Both the position numbers and the translations under genes were made by a program. DNA of 64,000 bases from Tepidibacter aestuarii. GTDB lineage: Bacteria; Bacillota; Clostridia; Peptostreptococcales; Peptostreptococcaceae. Positions within the stretch are counted from its first letter, which is position 1. Every line of letters starts with the position of its first letter. The notes beneath the pieces were generated by a model. That model did not search any database. It was not told where the DNA came from and saw nothing but the letters and a program-made list of their open reading frames with translations. Of the stretch, positions 8,005-16,988 are shown piece after piece. Location: assembly GCF_934924865.1 (NCBI RefSeq), contig NZ_OW235315.1:2480001-2544000 (forward strand). The letters run 5' to 3'.

Positions 8005-9000
8005 TTAAATTTTATCCATCATATCCAGGCACCTCCCCGCACCAAGAACAGCACAATCAAGTGGATCTTCTGCAATATACGCAGGTATATGTATTTCACT
8101 ATATATAAGTTTATTTAATCCTTTTAGAAGTGCTCCGCCACCTGAAAGCATTATACCCTTGTCCATTATATCCGCTGCAAGCTCTGGTGGAGTTTGTTCA
8201 ATGACAGCTTTAATCGCTTCAATTACTGAAATTACTGGCTCTTTCAAAGCTTCCCTTATTTGACTCTCTGTAATAGTAACAGCCCTTGGAAGCCCAGTTA
8301 CTAAATCTCTTCCCCTTATTTCCATATTTCTTTCATCATCTTCTACATATACAGAACCCAGCTCAATTTTAACCTTCTCTGCTGTTCTTTCTCCTATAAT
8401 TAGATTAAACTCTTTTTTTACATAGCCAATAATTGCCTTGTCTAATTCATCTCCTGCTACTTTTAAAGTTTTGCTTATAACAATTCCCTGAAGAGAAATA
8501 ACTGCCACCTCAATAGTGCCTCCACCTATATTAATAATCATGTTCCCAACAGGCTCATTTACAGGTAGCCCTGATCCTATGGCTGCAGCCACAGATTCCT
8601 CAATTAACATAACCTTACGTGCACCTACTTGCCTTATTACCTCATTAATTGCTCTCTTTTCAACCTCGGTAATTCCTGAAGGATGTGAAATTGCAATTCT
8701 AGAGCTTTTAAAAACACCTTTGCCATTAACCTTATCAATAAACTTTTTCAACATTTGCTCCGTTAAATCAAAGTTCGCAATTACTCCACCCTTTAAGGGT
8801 TGAATAGTTTCAATACCTTCTGGTGTTCTACCTGTCATATTCTTAGCATCTAATCCAGCTGTTAAAACTTGTCTATTTCTGGTGTTTACAGTTACCACGG
8901 AAGGTTCTCTTAATAGAATTCCTTGTCCTTTTACATATAAGAAAGTATTTGTTGTTCCTAAATCTATGCCTATATCCTTAGAAGTCATAAAGAATCTCAT
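8005..9000 (-). CDS. MreB/Mbl-family bacterial actin homologue
   Basis: A 331-residue actin-fold ATPase of the MreB family. The nucleotide-binding motifs are present: phosphate 1 (IGIDLGTTNTFLYV, about 9-22), phosphate 2 (IINIGGGTIEVAVI, about 153-166) and the adenosine loop (GIMLSGGGALLKGL, about 285-298). MreB-type filaments lie under the membrane and guide lateral wall synthesis. No mreC/mreD genes follow, so this is a solitary paralogue of the Mbl/MreBH kind rather than the mreBCD copy. AAAGGAG lies 8 bases before the ATG at 9000. The gene is preceded by a 533-base AT-rich gap. Confidence 0.9.
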   Translation of the reverse strand: MRFFMTSKDIGIDLGTTNTFLYVKGQGILLREPSVVTVNTRNRQVLTAGLDAKNMTGRTPEGIETIQPLKGGVIANFDLTEQMLKKFIDKVNGKGVFKSSRIAISHPSGITEVEKRAINEVIRQVGARKVMLIEESVAAAIGSGLPVNEPVGNMIINIGGGTIEVAVISLQGIVISKTLKVAGDELDKAIIGYVKKEFNLIIGERTAEKVKIELGSVYVEDDERNMEIRGRDLVTGLPRAVTITESQIREALKEPVISVIEAIKAVIEQTPPELAADIMDKGIMLSGGGALLKGLNKLIYSEIHIPAYIAEDPLDCAVLGAGRCLDMMDKI

Positions 9001-9533
9001 TATTATTTCTCCTTTCTAATTTACAACACATCTTTTTTTACATAATATTGAGCATAATGTATTTAGAAGTAAACTTATATTTTTCACAAAGTCACTACTA
9101 GATTACTTTTCTACTGTATATATCTTAATTTGATTGCTTCTCAACACACAAATAATTTATATTAAACTATAATTTGTAAAAGCATTATTATTTATAAACA
9201 GTTTATCATATTATATATATATATATATATACGGGATGTAGTCTATTTTTAGAGGGGCAAATAAAAGATATATTAAAACTTATAAAATGACGTCTGTATT
9301 AATCAATTTCAAAATTAATAATATAATTTAATGATTAAATTTCATTTTCATATATTAAGAGAATCATTGGTTGATTGTCTATGTTAATTTCTATATAATA
9401 TAATTAGTTCACATTTGTAAAAATTTGTATAATGAATATCATTTATATAACCTGCAATAAATATCAAATATTAACTACGACTGGTGAAAAAGAAATTTTA
9501 AGAAAAAGTTAATTTATAGAGAGAGAGGATAAA
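9001..9533. other. 533-base AT-rich intergenic gap
   Basis: No open frame, RNA gene or stable hairpin stands out. A (TA)n tract lies at about 9214-9231. A TATAAT at about 9429, roughly 100 bases upstream of the MBL gene, may be part of that gene's promoter. The gap separates the divergent mreB-like and MBL-fold genes and must hold both promoters. Confidence 0.5.
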
Positions 9534-10274
9534 ATGAAAAAGTATGTTCTGCCATTGCCATTGAATTTTAAATTTAAAGATATTGAATTAACAATTCATC
9601 CAACAATATTGAATGATGATAAAGATTTAATTTTAGTAGATTGTGGGTACCCTTACTTTGAAAAACAAATCCAACAAGCTATGAAAAGGCTTGGTTTTTC
9701 TATAAGTGATATCACCAAAATTATTATTACTCATCATGATCATGATCACATGGGAGCATTAAAAGAAATTATTGATCACTATTCCAATATAGAAGTTTTT
9801 TGTTCTGCAGATCAAGCACCTTACATAACAGGAAAAAAGAAGTCTTTACGTCTGATTCAAGCAGAGAAAAATCATATATTTTTAAATGATGAAGATAAGA
9901 TTAAAAATCAAGAGTTTATAGATATGATTGCATCTGTAAAAAATATTAATAATGTGACAATTGTAAATGATGGTGATATTCTTCCATACTGTGAAGGGAT
10001 AGAGATTATCAATACAAGTGGGCATATGCCCGGACATATCTCTGTTTATATTCCAAAAGAGAAGACACTTATTGCTGGAGATGCACTTGGTGTGTGTAAT
10101 GATAATTTATGTATAGCTAACCCACAATTTGTATTAGACATGGATAGAGCTACCCACTCTATAGATAAGCTACTGAAGTATGATATTAAAAAGATTATAT
10201 GCTATCATGGCGGTGAGTATAGCAATGACGTTAGAAATAGCTTAAAAAGAATTGTGGAAAATGATTCCTTCTAA
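9534..10274 (+). CDS. Metallo-beta-lactamase-fold hydrolase
   Basis: A 246-residue protein with the MBL-fold zinc signature THHDHDHMGA (H-x-H-x-D-H, about residues 65-74). A further His is in TSGHMPGHISVY (about 165), the bridging Asp in IAGDAL (about 182) and the last His in CYHGGEY (about 224). All ligands for a binuclear metal centre are therefore present. The closest general type is the glyoxalase II/YcbL-like or lactonase group; the substrate cannot be told. GAGAGGAT precedes the start. The gene is flanked by two YyaL remnants, with no evident functional partner. Confidence 0.85.
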   Translation: MKKYVLPLPLNFKFKDIELTIHPTILNDDKDLILVDCGYPYFEKQIQQAMKRLGFSISDITKIIITHHDHDHMGALKEIIDHYSNIEVFCSADQAPYITGKKKSLRLIQAEKNHIFLNDEDKIKNQEFIDMIASVKNINNVTIVNDGDILPYCEGIEIINTSGHMPGHISVYIPKEKTLIAGDALGVCNDNLCIANPQFVLDMDRATHSIDKLLKYDIKKIICYHGGEYSNDVRNSLKRIVENDSF

Positions 10275-10706
10275 TTAAGAAAACAAAGTATATCTATAAC
10301 TTTATAAATGGTTTCTTTGGAGAGAAGAAGTAAAGAACGCATTTTCCTTTCTATAGGCTTCCCCTCTGTGTATATAGCTGTCGTGTGATATAAAAAAAGC
10401 TATCCCTCAAACTAAGATATAGACTATATTCTTTTATTTTACTTAGTTCTATAATACTTGTAATTATCGACAAGCTATCAATGACAAGTCGAGTAACCTA
10501 TACTTAAAAATATAGGTTTATCTTCTTTCTTTGCTTTTTCATGTATATTTTTTGACATATTATCACCTTATTTCTTGCTGCTTTTATTTAGTTTTCCACT
10601 GTGCAAGTTGGACTATTCATACACTTAAAGATATTCTTTCTTAGAATTAAACTAACCTATTTAGGTTAAACTATGGTATGACTTTTAACTGTTAGGAGAA
10701 CAAATA
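10275..10706. other. 432-base gap with a YyaL relic and otherwise no gene
   Basis: Apart from the short DUF255 relic at 10478-10558 (minus strand), the segment shows no coding frame on either strand and no clear terminator. The bases before 10707 contain the GTTAGGAGAA ribosome site of the GerAB gene. Confidence 0.5.
10478..10558 (-). pseudogene. Relic of a second YyaL/DUF255 gene
   Basis: A ribosome site (AAGGTGAT) and ATG at 10558 open a 26-codon frame on the minus strand that ends ...EDKPIFLSIGYSTCH followed by TGA and TAG. This is the diagnostic N-terminal DUF255 segment, in which the next residues should be WCHVM; the W codon position reads TGA. The start of the domain ([14 protein letters not shown]) is absent upstream, and nothing recognisable follows. 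It is thus a decayed fragment of a second copy, ending within four codons of the point where the larger copy at 5779-7866 is interrupted. Confidence 0.75.
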
Positions 10707-11798
10707 ATGAATAAAGAAGTTATTTCAGATAAACAAGGTATATGTCTTATAACATTATTTATAACAGGAAGTACTTTTGTAATGGGTATTGGCGGTGAAG
10801 CTGAAAAAGACTCATGGTTAGCTATTATATTATCAACTCTGTTTGCATTTCCGATATTAATGATTTATGCTCGACTTCTTTCTCTTTTCCCAAAAAAAGA
10901 CCTATTTGATATTTTTGAAATAATTTTTGGTAAGTTTATTGGAAAATTTATTAGTATATTATACATTTGGTTTTCATTACATTTAGGAACATTAGTTTTA
11001 AGGAATTTTGGAGAATTTATTGTTACAATTTCACTATCCAAAACCCCAATGATTATACTTATGACTTTTATTATTTTTTTATGTACTTGGAGTACAAAAT
11101 GTGGAATAGAGCCTTTGGGTAGATGGGGAGAACTTTTTATATGCTTAATTATATTTCTAGTAATTACAGGAGTATTAGCGTTAGTTCCTAATACAGATAT
11201 TAATAATATTCTCCCTATATTAGATAAAGGAATAAAACCTGTAATCAAAGGAGCTTTTGGTGTCTTTTCATTTCCTTTTGCTGAGACAATTTTGTTTTGT
11301 TTAGTTTTTTCATCATTAAAAGATAATCAATCACCATATAAGGTTTATATATTTGGATTAATAATTGGAGGAGTTATAGTGTTTACAACTTCATTAACTG
11401 AACTTTTAGTATTAGGATCAAATTTATATGGAAATCTATTTTTTCCTGCACAACATGCTCTGTCCAAAGTGAATATTGGTGGTTTTATACAAAGAATTGA
11501 AATAATTACATCTATATCTTTTTTAACTGGAGGATTTATTAAAATAAGTATATGTTTGCTAGGTGCTTGTAATGGAATTGCTAAATTATTTAGTTTCAAT
11601 AACTATAGGTTTATAGTAACCCCTGTTGCAATGTTAATGCTTAATTTATCTTATCTGATATATGATAGTATTTTTGAAATGATTGAATGGAGTTTTACGA
11701 CATGGCCCTACTATGCTTTTTTATTTCAAGTTATTTTGCCTGCTACAATATGGATTGTTGCAGAAATAAAACATAAAAAGCACAATAGTTTACACTAG
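10707..11798 (+). CDS. GerAB-type spore germination permease, orphan copy 1
   Basis: A 363-residue integral membrane protein of the APC-superfamily spore permease family, with about ten membrane segments. Characteristic features are the N-terminal ISDKQGI segment before TM1, the conserved loop ILPILDKGIKPVIKGA (about 169-184), and GGFIQRIEIITSISF followed by GGFIKISICLLGA. GerAB proteins form the nutrient-binding channel subunit of Ger receptors in the spore inner membrane, normally with GerAA and GerAC. Neither partner is encoded nearby, so this is an orphan. A close paralogue lies at 27995-29080 with the same motifs. AGGAGAA precedes the ATG. It converges on the B12-activation gene. Confidence 0.82.
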   Translation: MNKEVISDKQGICLITLFITGSTFVMGIGGEAEKDSWLAIILSTLFAFPILMIYARLLSLFPKKDLFDIFEIIFGKFIGKFISILYIWFSLHLGTLVLRNFGEFIVTISLSKTPMIILMTFIIFLCTWSTKCGIEPLGRWGELFICLIIFLVITGVLALVPNTDINNILPILDKGIKPVIKGAFGVFSFPFAETILFCLVFSSLKDNQSPYKVYIFGLIIGGVIVFTTSLTELLVLGSNLYGNLFFPAQHALSKVNIGGFIQRIEIITSISFLTGGFIKISICLLGACNGIAKLFSFNNYRFIVTPVAMLMLNLSYLIYDSIFEMIEWSFTTWPYYAFLFQVILPATIWIVAEIKHKKHNSLH

Positions 11799-11808
11799 TG
11801 CGCTTTTT
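11775..11808. terminator. Possible shared terminator between the convergent GerAB and corrinoid operon ends
   Basis: AAAAAGC (11776-11782) pairs with GCTTTTT (11802-11808) with some further pairing inside, overlapping both stop regions. The stem is imperfect. Confidence 0.55.
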
Positions 11809-12442
11809 AGTAACATTTATTTTTACAGTTCTGACATCTATCTATATTATTCTCCTTTGATCCTATCCCAAATATAACACCTACAGTTTTTATAGGAAAG
11901 AATTGATAATGTTCATTGATTTTAATATCAATATTTTCATCCTTTAATAAATCAAATATTATTCTTTGGCTTGATACTTCAAAATCCCTTTCACCAGGAT
12001 ATATTTCTGCCGATATTTTTAAATCTGATATTTCATTTAAGATATTACATTTTATTTTATCTTTTATATAATCTAGTGCAACTACACCTATTTTATCTAA
12101 TATCATACCTCTTATCATTTCACTATTATTAGTATAATATTTTATCCTATGCTCTATATCTACTCCTATAGTATAAAGTGCTACATAAATACTTTTGCAC
12201 CCTTTTAACCTGTTAAAAACATATTTTCCTTTAAGTATATATTTATTTTCAATAGTTATTTGATTGTTATCATTATCTATTTTAAATTGTTTTAAATATA
12301 TCTTAGGTTTTATAAATTTAGCTGCTGTATTACACTCTTCATCAATTTTTGTTAGTATAATTTCTTGAGGTTTTCTTTTAGAATACCCCAAAAATTTCAG
12401 TACACTATTTTTATCTATGTATATATTCTCGATATTTTTCAT
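11807..12442 (-). CDS. Methionine-synthase-type B12 activation domain protein with Cys-rich tail
   Basis: A 211-residue protein resembling the reactivation domain of cobalamin-dependent methionine synthase. The SAM-binding signature region is seen as AEIYPGERDFEVSSQRIIF (about 146-164), and FFPIKTVGVIFGIG matches the usual M-x-P-x-K-S-V-T-G-I-x-G-I-G. It ends with RCQNCKNKCY, a CxxCxxxC group that could bind a metal or iron-sulfur centre. MetH-like activation domains bring SAM and an electron to cob(II)alamin. As a separate protein after a corrinoid protein and a UroD-type methyltransferase, it probably re-methylates inactivated corrinoid. Its ATG overlaps the previous stop codon by one base, so translation is coupled. 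Confidence 0.78.
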   Translation of the reverse strand: MKNIENIYIDKNSVLKFLGYSKRKPQEIILTKIDEECNTAAKFIKPKIYLKQFKIDNDNNQITIENKYILKGKYVFNRLKGCKSIYVALYTIGVDIEHRIKYYTNNSEMIRGMILDKIGVVALDYIKDKIKCNILNEISDLKISAEIYPGERDFEVSSQRIIFDLLKDENIDIKINEHYQFFPIKTVGVIFGIGSKENNIDRCQNCKNKCY

Positions 12443-13443
12443 TATATCTGTATCCTATCTAATTCTTTATAGTTCATTCTTCCTGTTTTAATTGCACTTT
12501 GTAGATTTTTTACTGGAGTATCATTTAAACAATTACAACCAAAAGCACATAAATAATTATTATTTTGTCTCATAATCTTCATCAACTTTATAGTCTCTTT
12601 TTCTATATCCTCTGGTTTTCCTCTTCCTAAAAGCTCTATAGGATCAAGATTACCTATTAATACAATATCATTCGGTATTTTTGATTTTACCTCTTCGTAA
12701 TTCATAATTTGATCTAAACTTATAGCATCTAAACTACAACTAAGCATATTATCCAATATATCAGAAGTATCTCCACATATATGCATACTCTTCCAGCAAC
12801 TCAGTTCATCGTATATTTTCTCTACATTTGGTACAACATATTTATCAAATCTTTCTGGATTTAACATAACTGCTGCTGGCTCTGACATAGATATAAATTT
12901 AGCACCTGCTTTATTTACCGCTACACTATATCTTCTAACAGTTTCTGTAGTAAACTCTAATAATTTTTCTACAAATTCAGGATTAGTTATTATACTTCTC
13001 AAAAGATGAGTTGCTCCTGCAAGCTGAACTGCCAATGTAAATGGTCCTTGTATAGAAACATACAGAGGTTTTTCTATATTATTTGCTATTAATGACAAGC
13101 TTTCAAGATTAACAGGCATTCTCCCACTTTTATAAGGATCTGGAACTTCATATTTTTTTAATATTTCTATATCTTTAATTGGATGGTTTAATACGCTTGG
13201 GAAGTCATAATCTGACTTTAATATATCAAGTCCCAGCGTTTCACAAAAAATTATTCCATCACAAAATGAATATATAAAATCCGACTCAAATGTTTCATCC
13301 ATAACCTTTGCCATTTCTAGTTGTTTGCTTGGATCTTCATATACATCATAGGCTTTATAATCTGTTAAAAATAGTCCATTAGTTCCCATATCCGGAAGAA
13401 AAAAACCTCTTTCTTCACTATTTATATATTCTAATAAAGTCAT
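12442..13443 (-). CDS. UroD/MtaA-family corrinoid methyltransferase
   Basis: A 333-residue TIM-barrel protein of the uroporphyrinogen decarboxylase superfamily, but not a true HemE. The probable zinc ligands of MtaA/MtbA-like methyltransferases are present: His and Cys in MHICGDTSDI (about 220-230) and Cys in AFGCNCLNDTP near the C-terminus. SIQGPFTLAVQLAG and MSEPAAVMLNPERF are further family blocks. Such enzymes move a methyl group between a substrate or thiol and a methyl-corrinoid protein; UroD-type members also act as O-demethylase methyltransferase I. The corrinoid protein gene lies 2 bases upstream. The methyl donor is unknown. The start follows GGGGGAC. Confidence 0.82.
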   Translation of the reverse strand: MTLLEYINSEERGFFLPDMGTNGLFLTDYKAYDVYEDPSKQLEMAKVMDETFESDFIYSFCDGIIFCETLGLDILKSDYDFPSVLNHPIKDIEILKKYEVPDPYKSGRMPVNLESLSLIANNIEKPLYVSIQGPFTLAVQLAGATHLLRSIITNPEFVEKLLEFTTETVRRYSVAVNKAGAKFISMSEPAAVMLNPERFDKYVVPNVEKIYDELSCWKSMHICGDTSDILDNMLSCSLDAISLDQIMNYEEVKSKIPNDIVLIGNLDPIELLGRGKPEDIEKETIKLMKIMRQNNNYLCAFGCNCLNDTPVKNLQSAIKTGRMNYKELDRIQI

Positions 13444-13445
13444 TT

Positions 13446-14087
13446 TTACAGTCCCCCAATTAATTTATCTACAAGTTTTACAGCTTTTGGAGCATTTTCT
13501 GAATATCCATCAGCACCTATTTCTACAGCATAATTTTTAGTTATACAACCTCCACCTATAATTACATAAGGTTTTTTTTGAATATCAATGCTATTTAGCT
13601 CTTCTATTAATTTTTTCATTTGATTCATAGTAGTAGTCATCATAGATGAAACTGCTATAACCTGAGCTTTTTCCTGTATAGCTGTATCTATTATATCTTT
13701 ATTATCTATGTTTACTCCAATATCTATAACTTCATATCCAGCAGCTTCAAGCATAATCTTTACAATATTTTTTCCTATTTCATGAGTGTCACCTTTTACT
13801 ACAGCAAAAACTACTTTTCCCTTGCTTTTTTTATTTATTTTTCCATAACTTCTTAACACTTCAAGACCCTTATTTAAGGTATCTGCACAAACTATAACCT
13901 CTGGTATATAATATTTTTTGTTTTCAAACAACTCTATAGCTCTGTTCATTCCATAATTTAACCCTTCATTGTAGATATCATCTATATGTATATCATCACA
14001 TTTTAAAGCCTCTATAATTAAATTTTTAATATTTCCTTCTCCCATATTGACTATACAGTCGGAAATCTTTGTTAATACAGCATTCAT
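13446..14087 (-). CDS. Corrinoid (B12-binding) methyl carrier protein
   Basis: A 213-residue protein of the MtaC/MtbC/MttC type. Residues about 1-85 form the helical cap domain; residues 90-213 form the B12-binding Rossmann domain. The cobalt-ligating motif D-x-H-x-x-G appears as GDTHEIGKNI, with His102 as the lower axial ligand. SSMMTTTMNQM (about 147-157) and VIIGGGCIT match the other cofactor-contacting loops. It carries the methyl group between methyltransferases. It is flanked by a GNAT gene and the UroD-type methyltransferase in a tightly packed operon. AAGGGGG precedes the ATG. Confidence 0.92.
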   Translation of the reverse strand: MNAVLTKISDCIVNMGEGNIKNLIIEALKCDDIHIDDIYNEGLNYGMNRAIELFENKKYYIPEVIVCADTLNKGLEVLRSYGKINKKSKGKVVFAVVKGDTHEIGKNIVKIMLEAAGYEVIDIGVNIDNKDIIDTAIQEKAQVIAVSSMMTTTMNQMKKLIEELNSIDIQKKPYVIIGGGCITKNYAVEIGADGYSENAPKAVKLVDKLIGGL

Positions 14088-14102
14088 ATAATATCCCCCT
14101 TA

Positions 14103-15230
14103 TTATTGATAGTTAAGATTAGTAGGCCATACAAAATTTATTGGGAATACATCTTTTATAAACTTTTTAATATGGGGCTTTTCATTTAAAGATTCTTTAT
14201 TAATTTTCCCCTCGAAAAATAACTTATTTAAACTATCTACATTCTCTATCAAAATTTCTTCATCTTTATATTTTATTAGATATTTTCCACTTAAATCTTT
14301 AAACTGGGTATTATCTAAAGTTTTCTTATCTACATATTGAATGAAATAATAATATAAGCTTTTACACAGTTTTTCATAATTTATGATTTTTATAGTTCCA
14401 TGTAAATAGTCTATACAAACCTCATCATATTTTTCTATATGATTTTTATAATCTTTTACATGTACCCAATGATCAATATAATCTAAATCGTACTTATATG
14501 AAAGATAAGAAATAGTATTATGTACATAATTAGGTGCTAAATTTAACTCTATAATTTGTCCTGATTTTTTTCCTTCCTCATCTATTAATCTTATAACTAT
14601 ATATCCAATTAGTTTATCGTCTTTCTTTATTATTAATTTTTTATATGTATAGTTTCCAAATGGTGTTGTAGCAGATTTCAATAATATTTCGAACTGTTCT
14701 TTTGTTCTAAAATATCTTGTAGCGTTTTGATTGTACATTTGCATAATTTCATTTATATATTTCTCATCATATTCTTGTATATCTAAATTTAATGAAATAT
14801 CTTTAGGAACCATAGTATATTTATAGAAGTTTTTGACTTTACTACACATTCTTCTTGTATATAAACTTCTATCCCCCGATATCAATACTATATCTACACC
14901 ATCATCGTACATCTTTTCCTCTACTTTATCTAAGATTTTTGATGAATACCCCTTACCCTCATATTCTCTGCCAGTGCAAACAGCTCCTATTGATGCAACC
15001 TTTACCTTAATTCCTTGTATAAGTACATCTTGAATTAAGTAGTTTACATCAGATACTATTTTTCCATTTTCTTTTATAACAATCATATTCTCTATATTAT
15101 CTTTATTAAGAAGCAGAGGAAATTCCTGCTGCATAGTAGGATTATATTTATTGGATATTCTAAATACTTTATTTATCAGTTTTATAACTTCTTCAAATTC
15201 TTCTATTCTTGCACTTTCTGGGTTTATCAT
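14103..15230 (-). CDS. GNAT acetyltransferase (Eis-like two-domain type)
   Basis: About 375 residues. The N-terminal part carries the acetyl-CoA loop VCTGREYEGKGYSSKIL, with R-x-x-G-x-G-Y, after SIGAVCTG. The region from about 150 to 270 resembles a second, degenerate GNAT fold, as in Eis/YpeA-like two-domain enzymes, and the C-terminal 100 residues form another alpha/beta unit. I chose the ATG at 15230 because AAAGGTG sits 6 bases before it; codons further upstream overlap the ribosome site. It lies 15 bases before the corrinoid gene and 11 bases after the DUF4091 gene. Its substrate may be linked to the imported compound, but this is inference from position. Confidence 0.75.
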   Translation of the reverse strand: MINPESARIEEFEEVIKLINKVFRISNKYNPTMQQEFPLLLNKDNIENMIVIKENGKIVSDVNYLIQDVLIQGIKVKVASIGAVCTGREYEGKGYSSKILDKVEEKMYDDGVDIVLISGDRSLYTRRMCSKVKNFYKYTMVPKDISLNLDIQEYDEKYINEIMQMYNQNATRYFRTKEQFEILLKSATTPFGNYTYKKLIIKKDDKLIGYIVIRLIDEEGKKSGQIIELNLAPNYVHNTISYLSYKYDLDYIDHWVHVKDYKNHIEKYDEVCIDYLHGTIKIINYEKLCKSLYYYFIQYVDKKTLDNTQFKDLSGKYLIKYKDEEILIENVDSLNKLFFEGKINKESLNEKPHIKKFIKDVFPINFVWPTNLNYQ

Positions 15231-15241
15231 TTTCATCACCT

Positions 15242-16984
15242 TTAAATTAAATATTTTTTAATCAATTTGTTTCTCAAATCATTATATTTATTGTAATCTA
15301 GTGAATAGTCCATCTTTACTTTTCTTTCAGGTAAAGCTCTCATTTCTTCTTTACGTCCTAAAAGAGTTTCTATTTGATTTAAAATTTCATCTTTTGATAT
15401 CCCTTTGTTCTCTATTTCCTTAAATATATTAAAGTCTTGAATTCCGAATAAGAAATTCTTATATCTTACACTGTGCATAGGCTCTAAGTTTTTCCCTGGA
15501 TATACAAAGAACATATCTCCAGCAGTCCATCTAGGATACTTATAACTTGCATCTTCAAAAACATTTCTAGGCCATATACCATATGCCCATCTTAAAAATC
15601 CATCAACATCAAAATAATAAGTAAACCATCCTTTAAGTCTACTTTCTATTAGAGGTGATTTTAAGAATATATTAAGTTTTTCTGGGAAGCAACATGAATA
15701 CCAAGTTAAAACTCCACCTCTTTTATTAACTTCTTCTTTTAGCTTTTTTATAGAATCTATATTATTTACGAATTCACAAGTATTGAGAGATAATGATTGT
15801 ATATTCTCACCGTGTTTGTCAAAAAATTCTTGATGGTGAATTGCACATTTATACTTTATTTCATACTCTGGTATAGCTGATTGTATAAAATCAGAGCATT
15901 CTTTAAATATTTGAGCATTATCAGGTTCATCGCTTATTATCTGAACCTTATCCCATAACTCTTTATCTACAAGATGATTAAAAAGTGATGATAAATAATC
16001 TCTTAATTCTTCTCTACTTTTTATATAATCAAAGCATCCATCTTTTTCATCATAATATATAACTCTTAAAGCATCCTTATGTTCTTTTACAGGATTACCA
16101 AATAAAAAAGCATCCCAATTTCCTATTAATCCAAACAAGTTAATCTCTTGTTTTATTCCATATTTAAAACATATATCTATATATCTATCTAATGAAGAAA
16201 AATCACACTGTATTTTACCTTCTTTATTCTTAAATACCTTTACAATATTCATCTCAAATAAATTTGAAAAGTTTTCATGGACTTCAAAACATCTTTGACC
16301 AGCCCACGAATAATCTGTAACTACAAGGTCTATAACTCTTTGACCTAAGTTCCCTAGGTCCTTCATATAGTTATCTATTATTTCAAAGTGCTGATCTGAA
16401 AAATACTCTACATCATATGCTCTTGCCCAGTTGCACAGATGCTGCCATAAATCTAGGAAAAACTCACCTTGTTTAACAGGCTTTAATATGTAATCTATAA
16501 CTTTAATTTCCACTTCTTTTTCTGATACTAGTGTTTCTCTTTCATATCCTTCAGAGTAAAAAGCTTTAATTTTTAATTTAATAGTCTCTTTGTCATAATT
16601 CTCAGGAATTTTTCCCTCTACCCAAATCATCTGATGATCTTTTTGTATATACAAAGACTTTTTATCTAGTATAGGATCTGCTACTAAATTTTTCATATCA
16701 TCTTTTACATATCCTAAAAAGCTCATTTTAAAGTAATCTCTTAAACTATTATCTATATCTAATTCTAAGCGAATTTTATCCCCTAATCCTTTCCAATGAA
16801 CATCGTTTGTTTTTCCCAATTGGCAGAAATAATCTTTATCTAAATTTATAAGAACTTGAAATCCAAATTCTTCTTGTTTTAAGACATTAATTTCTTTCTT
16901 CATTTCTATTAAATTTTCTTCTTGTCCTATTATGTGCTTTGAAGATGAGTCATATAAATTCATATTAAAATTCAAGTTAATCAC
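15242..16984 (-). CDS. DUF4091 glycoside-hydrolase-like protein
   Basis: A 580-residue cytoplasmic protein with no signal peptide. The N-terminal 170 residues look like a beta-sandwich. The remainder matches the DUF4091 type of TIM-barrel glycoside-hydrolase-like proteins, with DLVVTDYSWAGQRCFEVHENF, VQIISDEPDN (candidate acidic catalytic pair), GGVLTWYSCCFPEKLN and GWFTYYFDVDGFLRWAYGIW. Enzymes of this group act on glycosides, but few are characterised. It follows the two ABC permeases by 4 bases, so the substrate is probably cleaved inside the cell after import. The start is unsettled: a TTG at 16975 has better spacing to GGGAG than the GTG at 16984. Confidence 0.78.
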   Translation of the reverse strand: MINLNFNMNLYDSSSKHIIGQEENLIEMKKEINVLKQEEFGFQVLINLDKDYFCQLGKTNDVHWKGLGDKIRLELDIDNSLRDYFKMSFLGYVKDDMKNLVADPILDKKSLYIQKDHQMIWVEGKIPENYDKETIKLKIKAFYSEGYERETLVSEKEVEIKVIDYILKPVKQGEFFLDLWQHLCNWARAYDVEYFSDQHFEIIDNYMKDLGNLGQRVIDLVVTDYSWAGQRCFEVHENFSNLFEMNIVKVFKNKEGKIQCDFSSLDRYIDICFKYGIKQEINLFGLIGNWDAFLFGNPVKEHKDALRVIYYDEKDGCFDYIKSREELRDYLSSLFNHLVDKELWDKVQIISDEPDNAQIFKECSDFIQSAIPEYEIKYKCAIHHQEFFDKHGENIQSLSLNTCEFVNNIDSIKKLKEEVNKRGGVLTWYSCCFPEKLNIFLKSPLIESRLKGWFTYYFDVDGFLRWAYGIWPRNVFEDASYKYPRWTAGDMFFVYPGKNLEPMHSVRYKNFLFGIQDFNIFKEIENKGISKDEILNQIETLLGRKEEMRALPERKVKMDYSLDYNKYNDLRNKLIKKYLI

Positions 16985-16988
16985 TCCC

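Noticed and set aside
9214..9231. (TA)n tract in a 533-base AT-rich gap as a possible replication origin
   Set aside because: No DnaA-box cluster, dnaA/dnaN gene or parS-like site is nearby; simple low-complexity sequence explains it.
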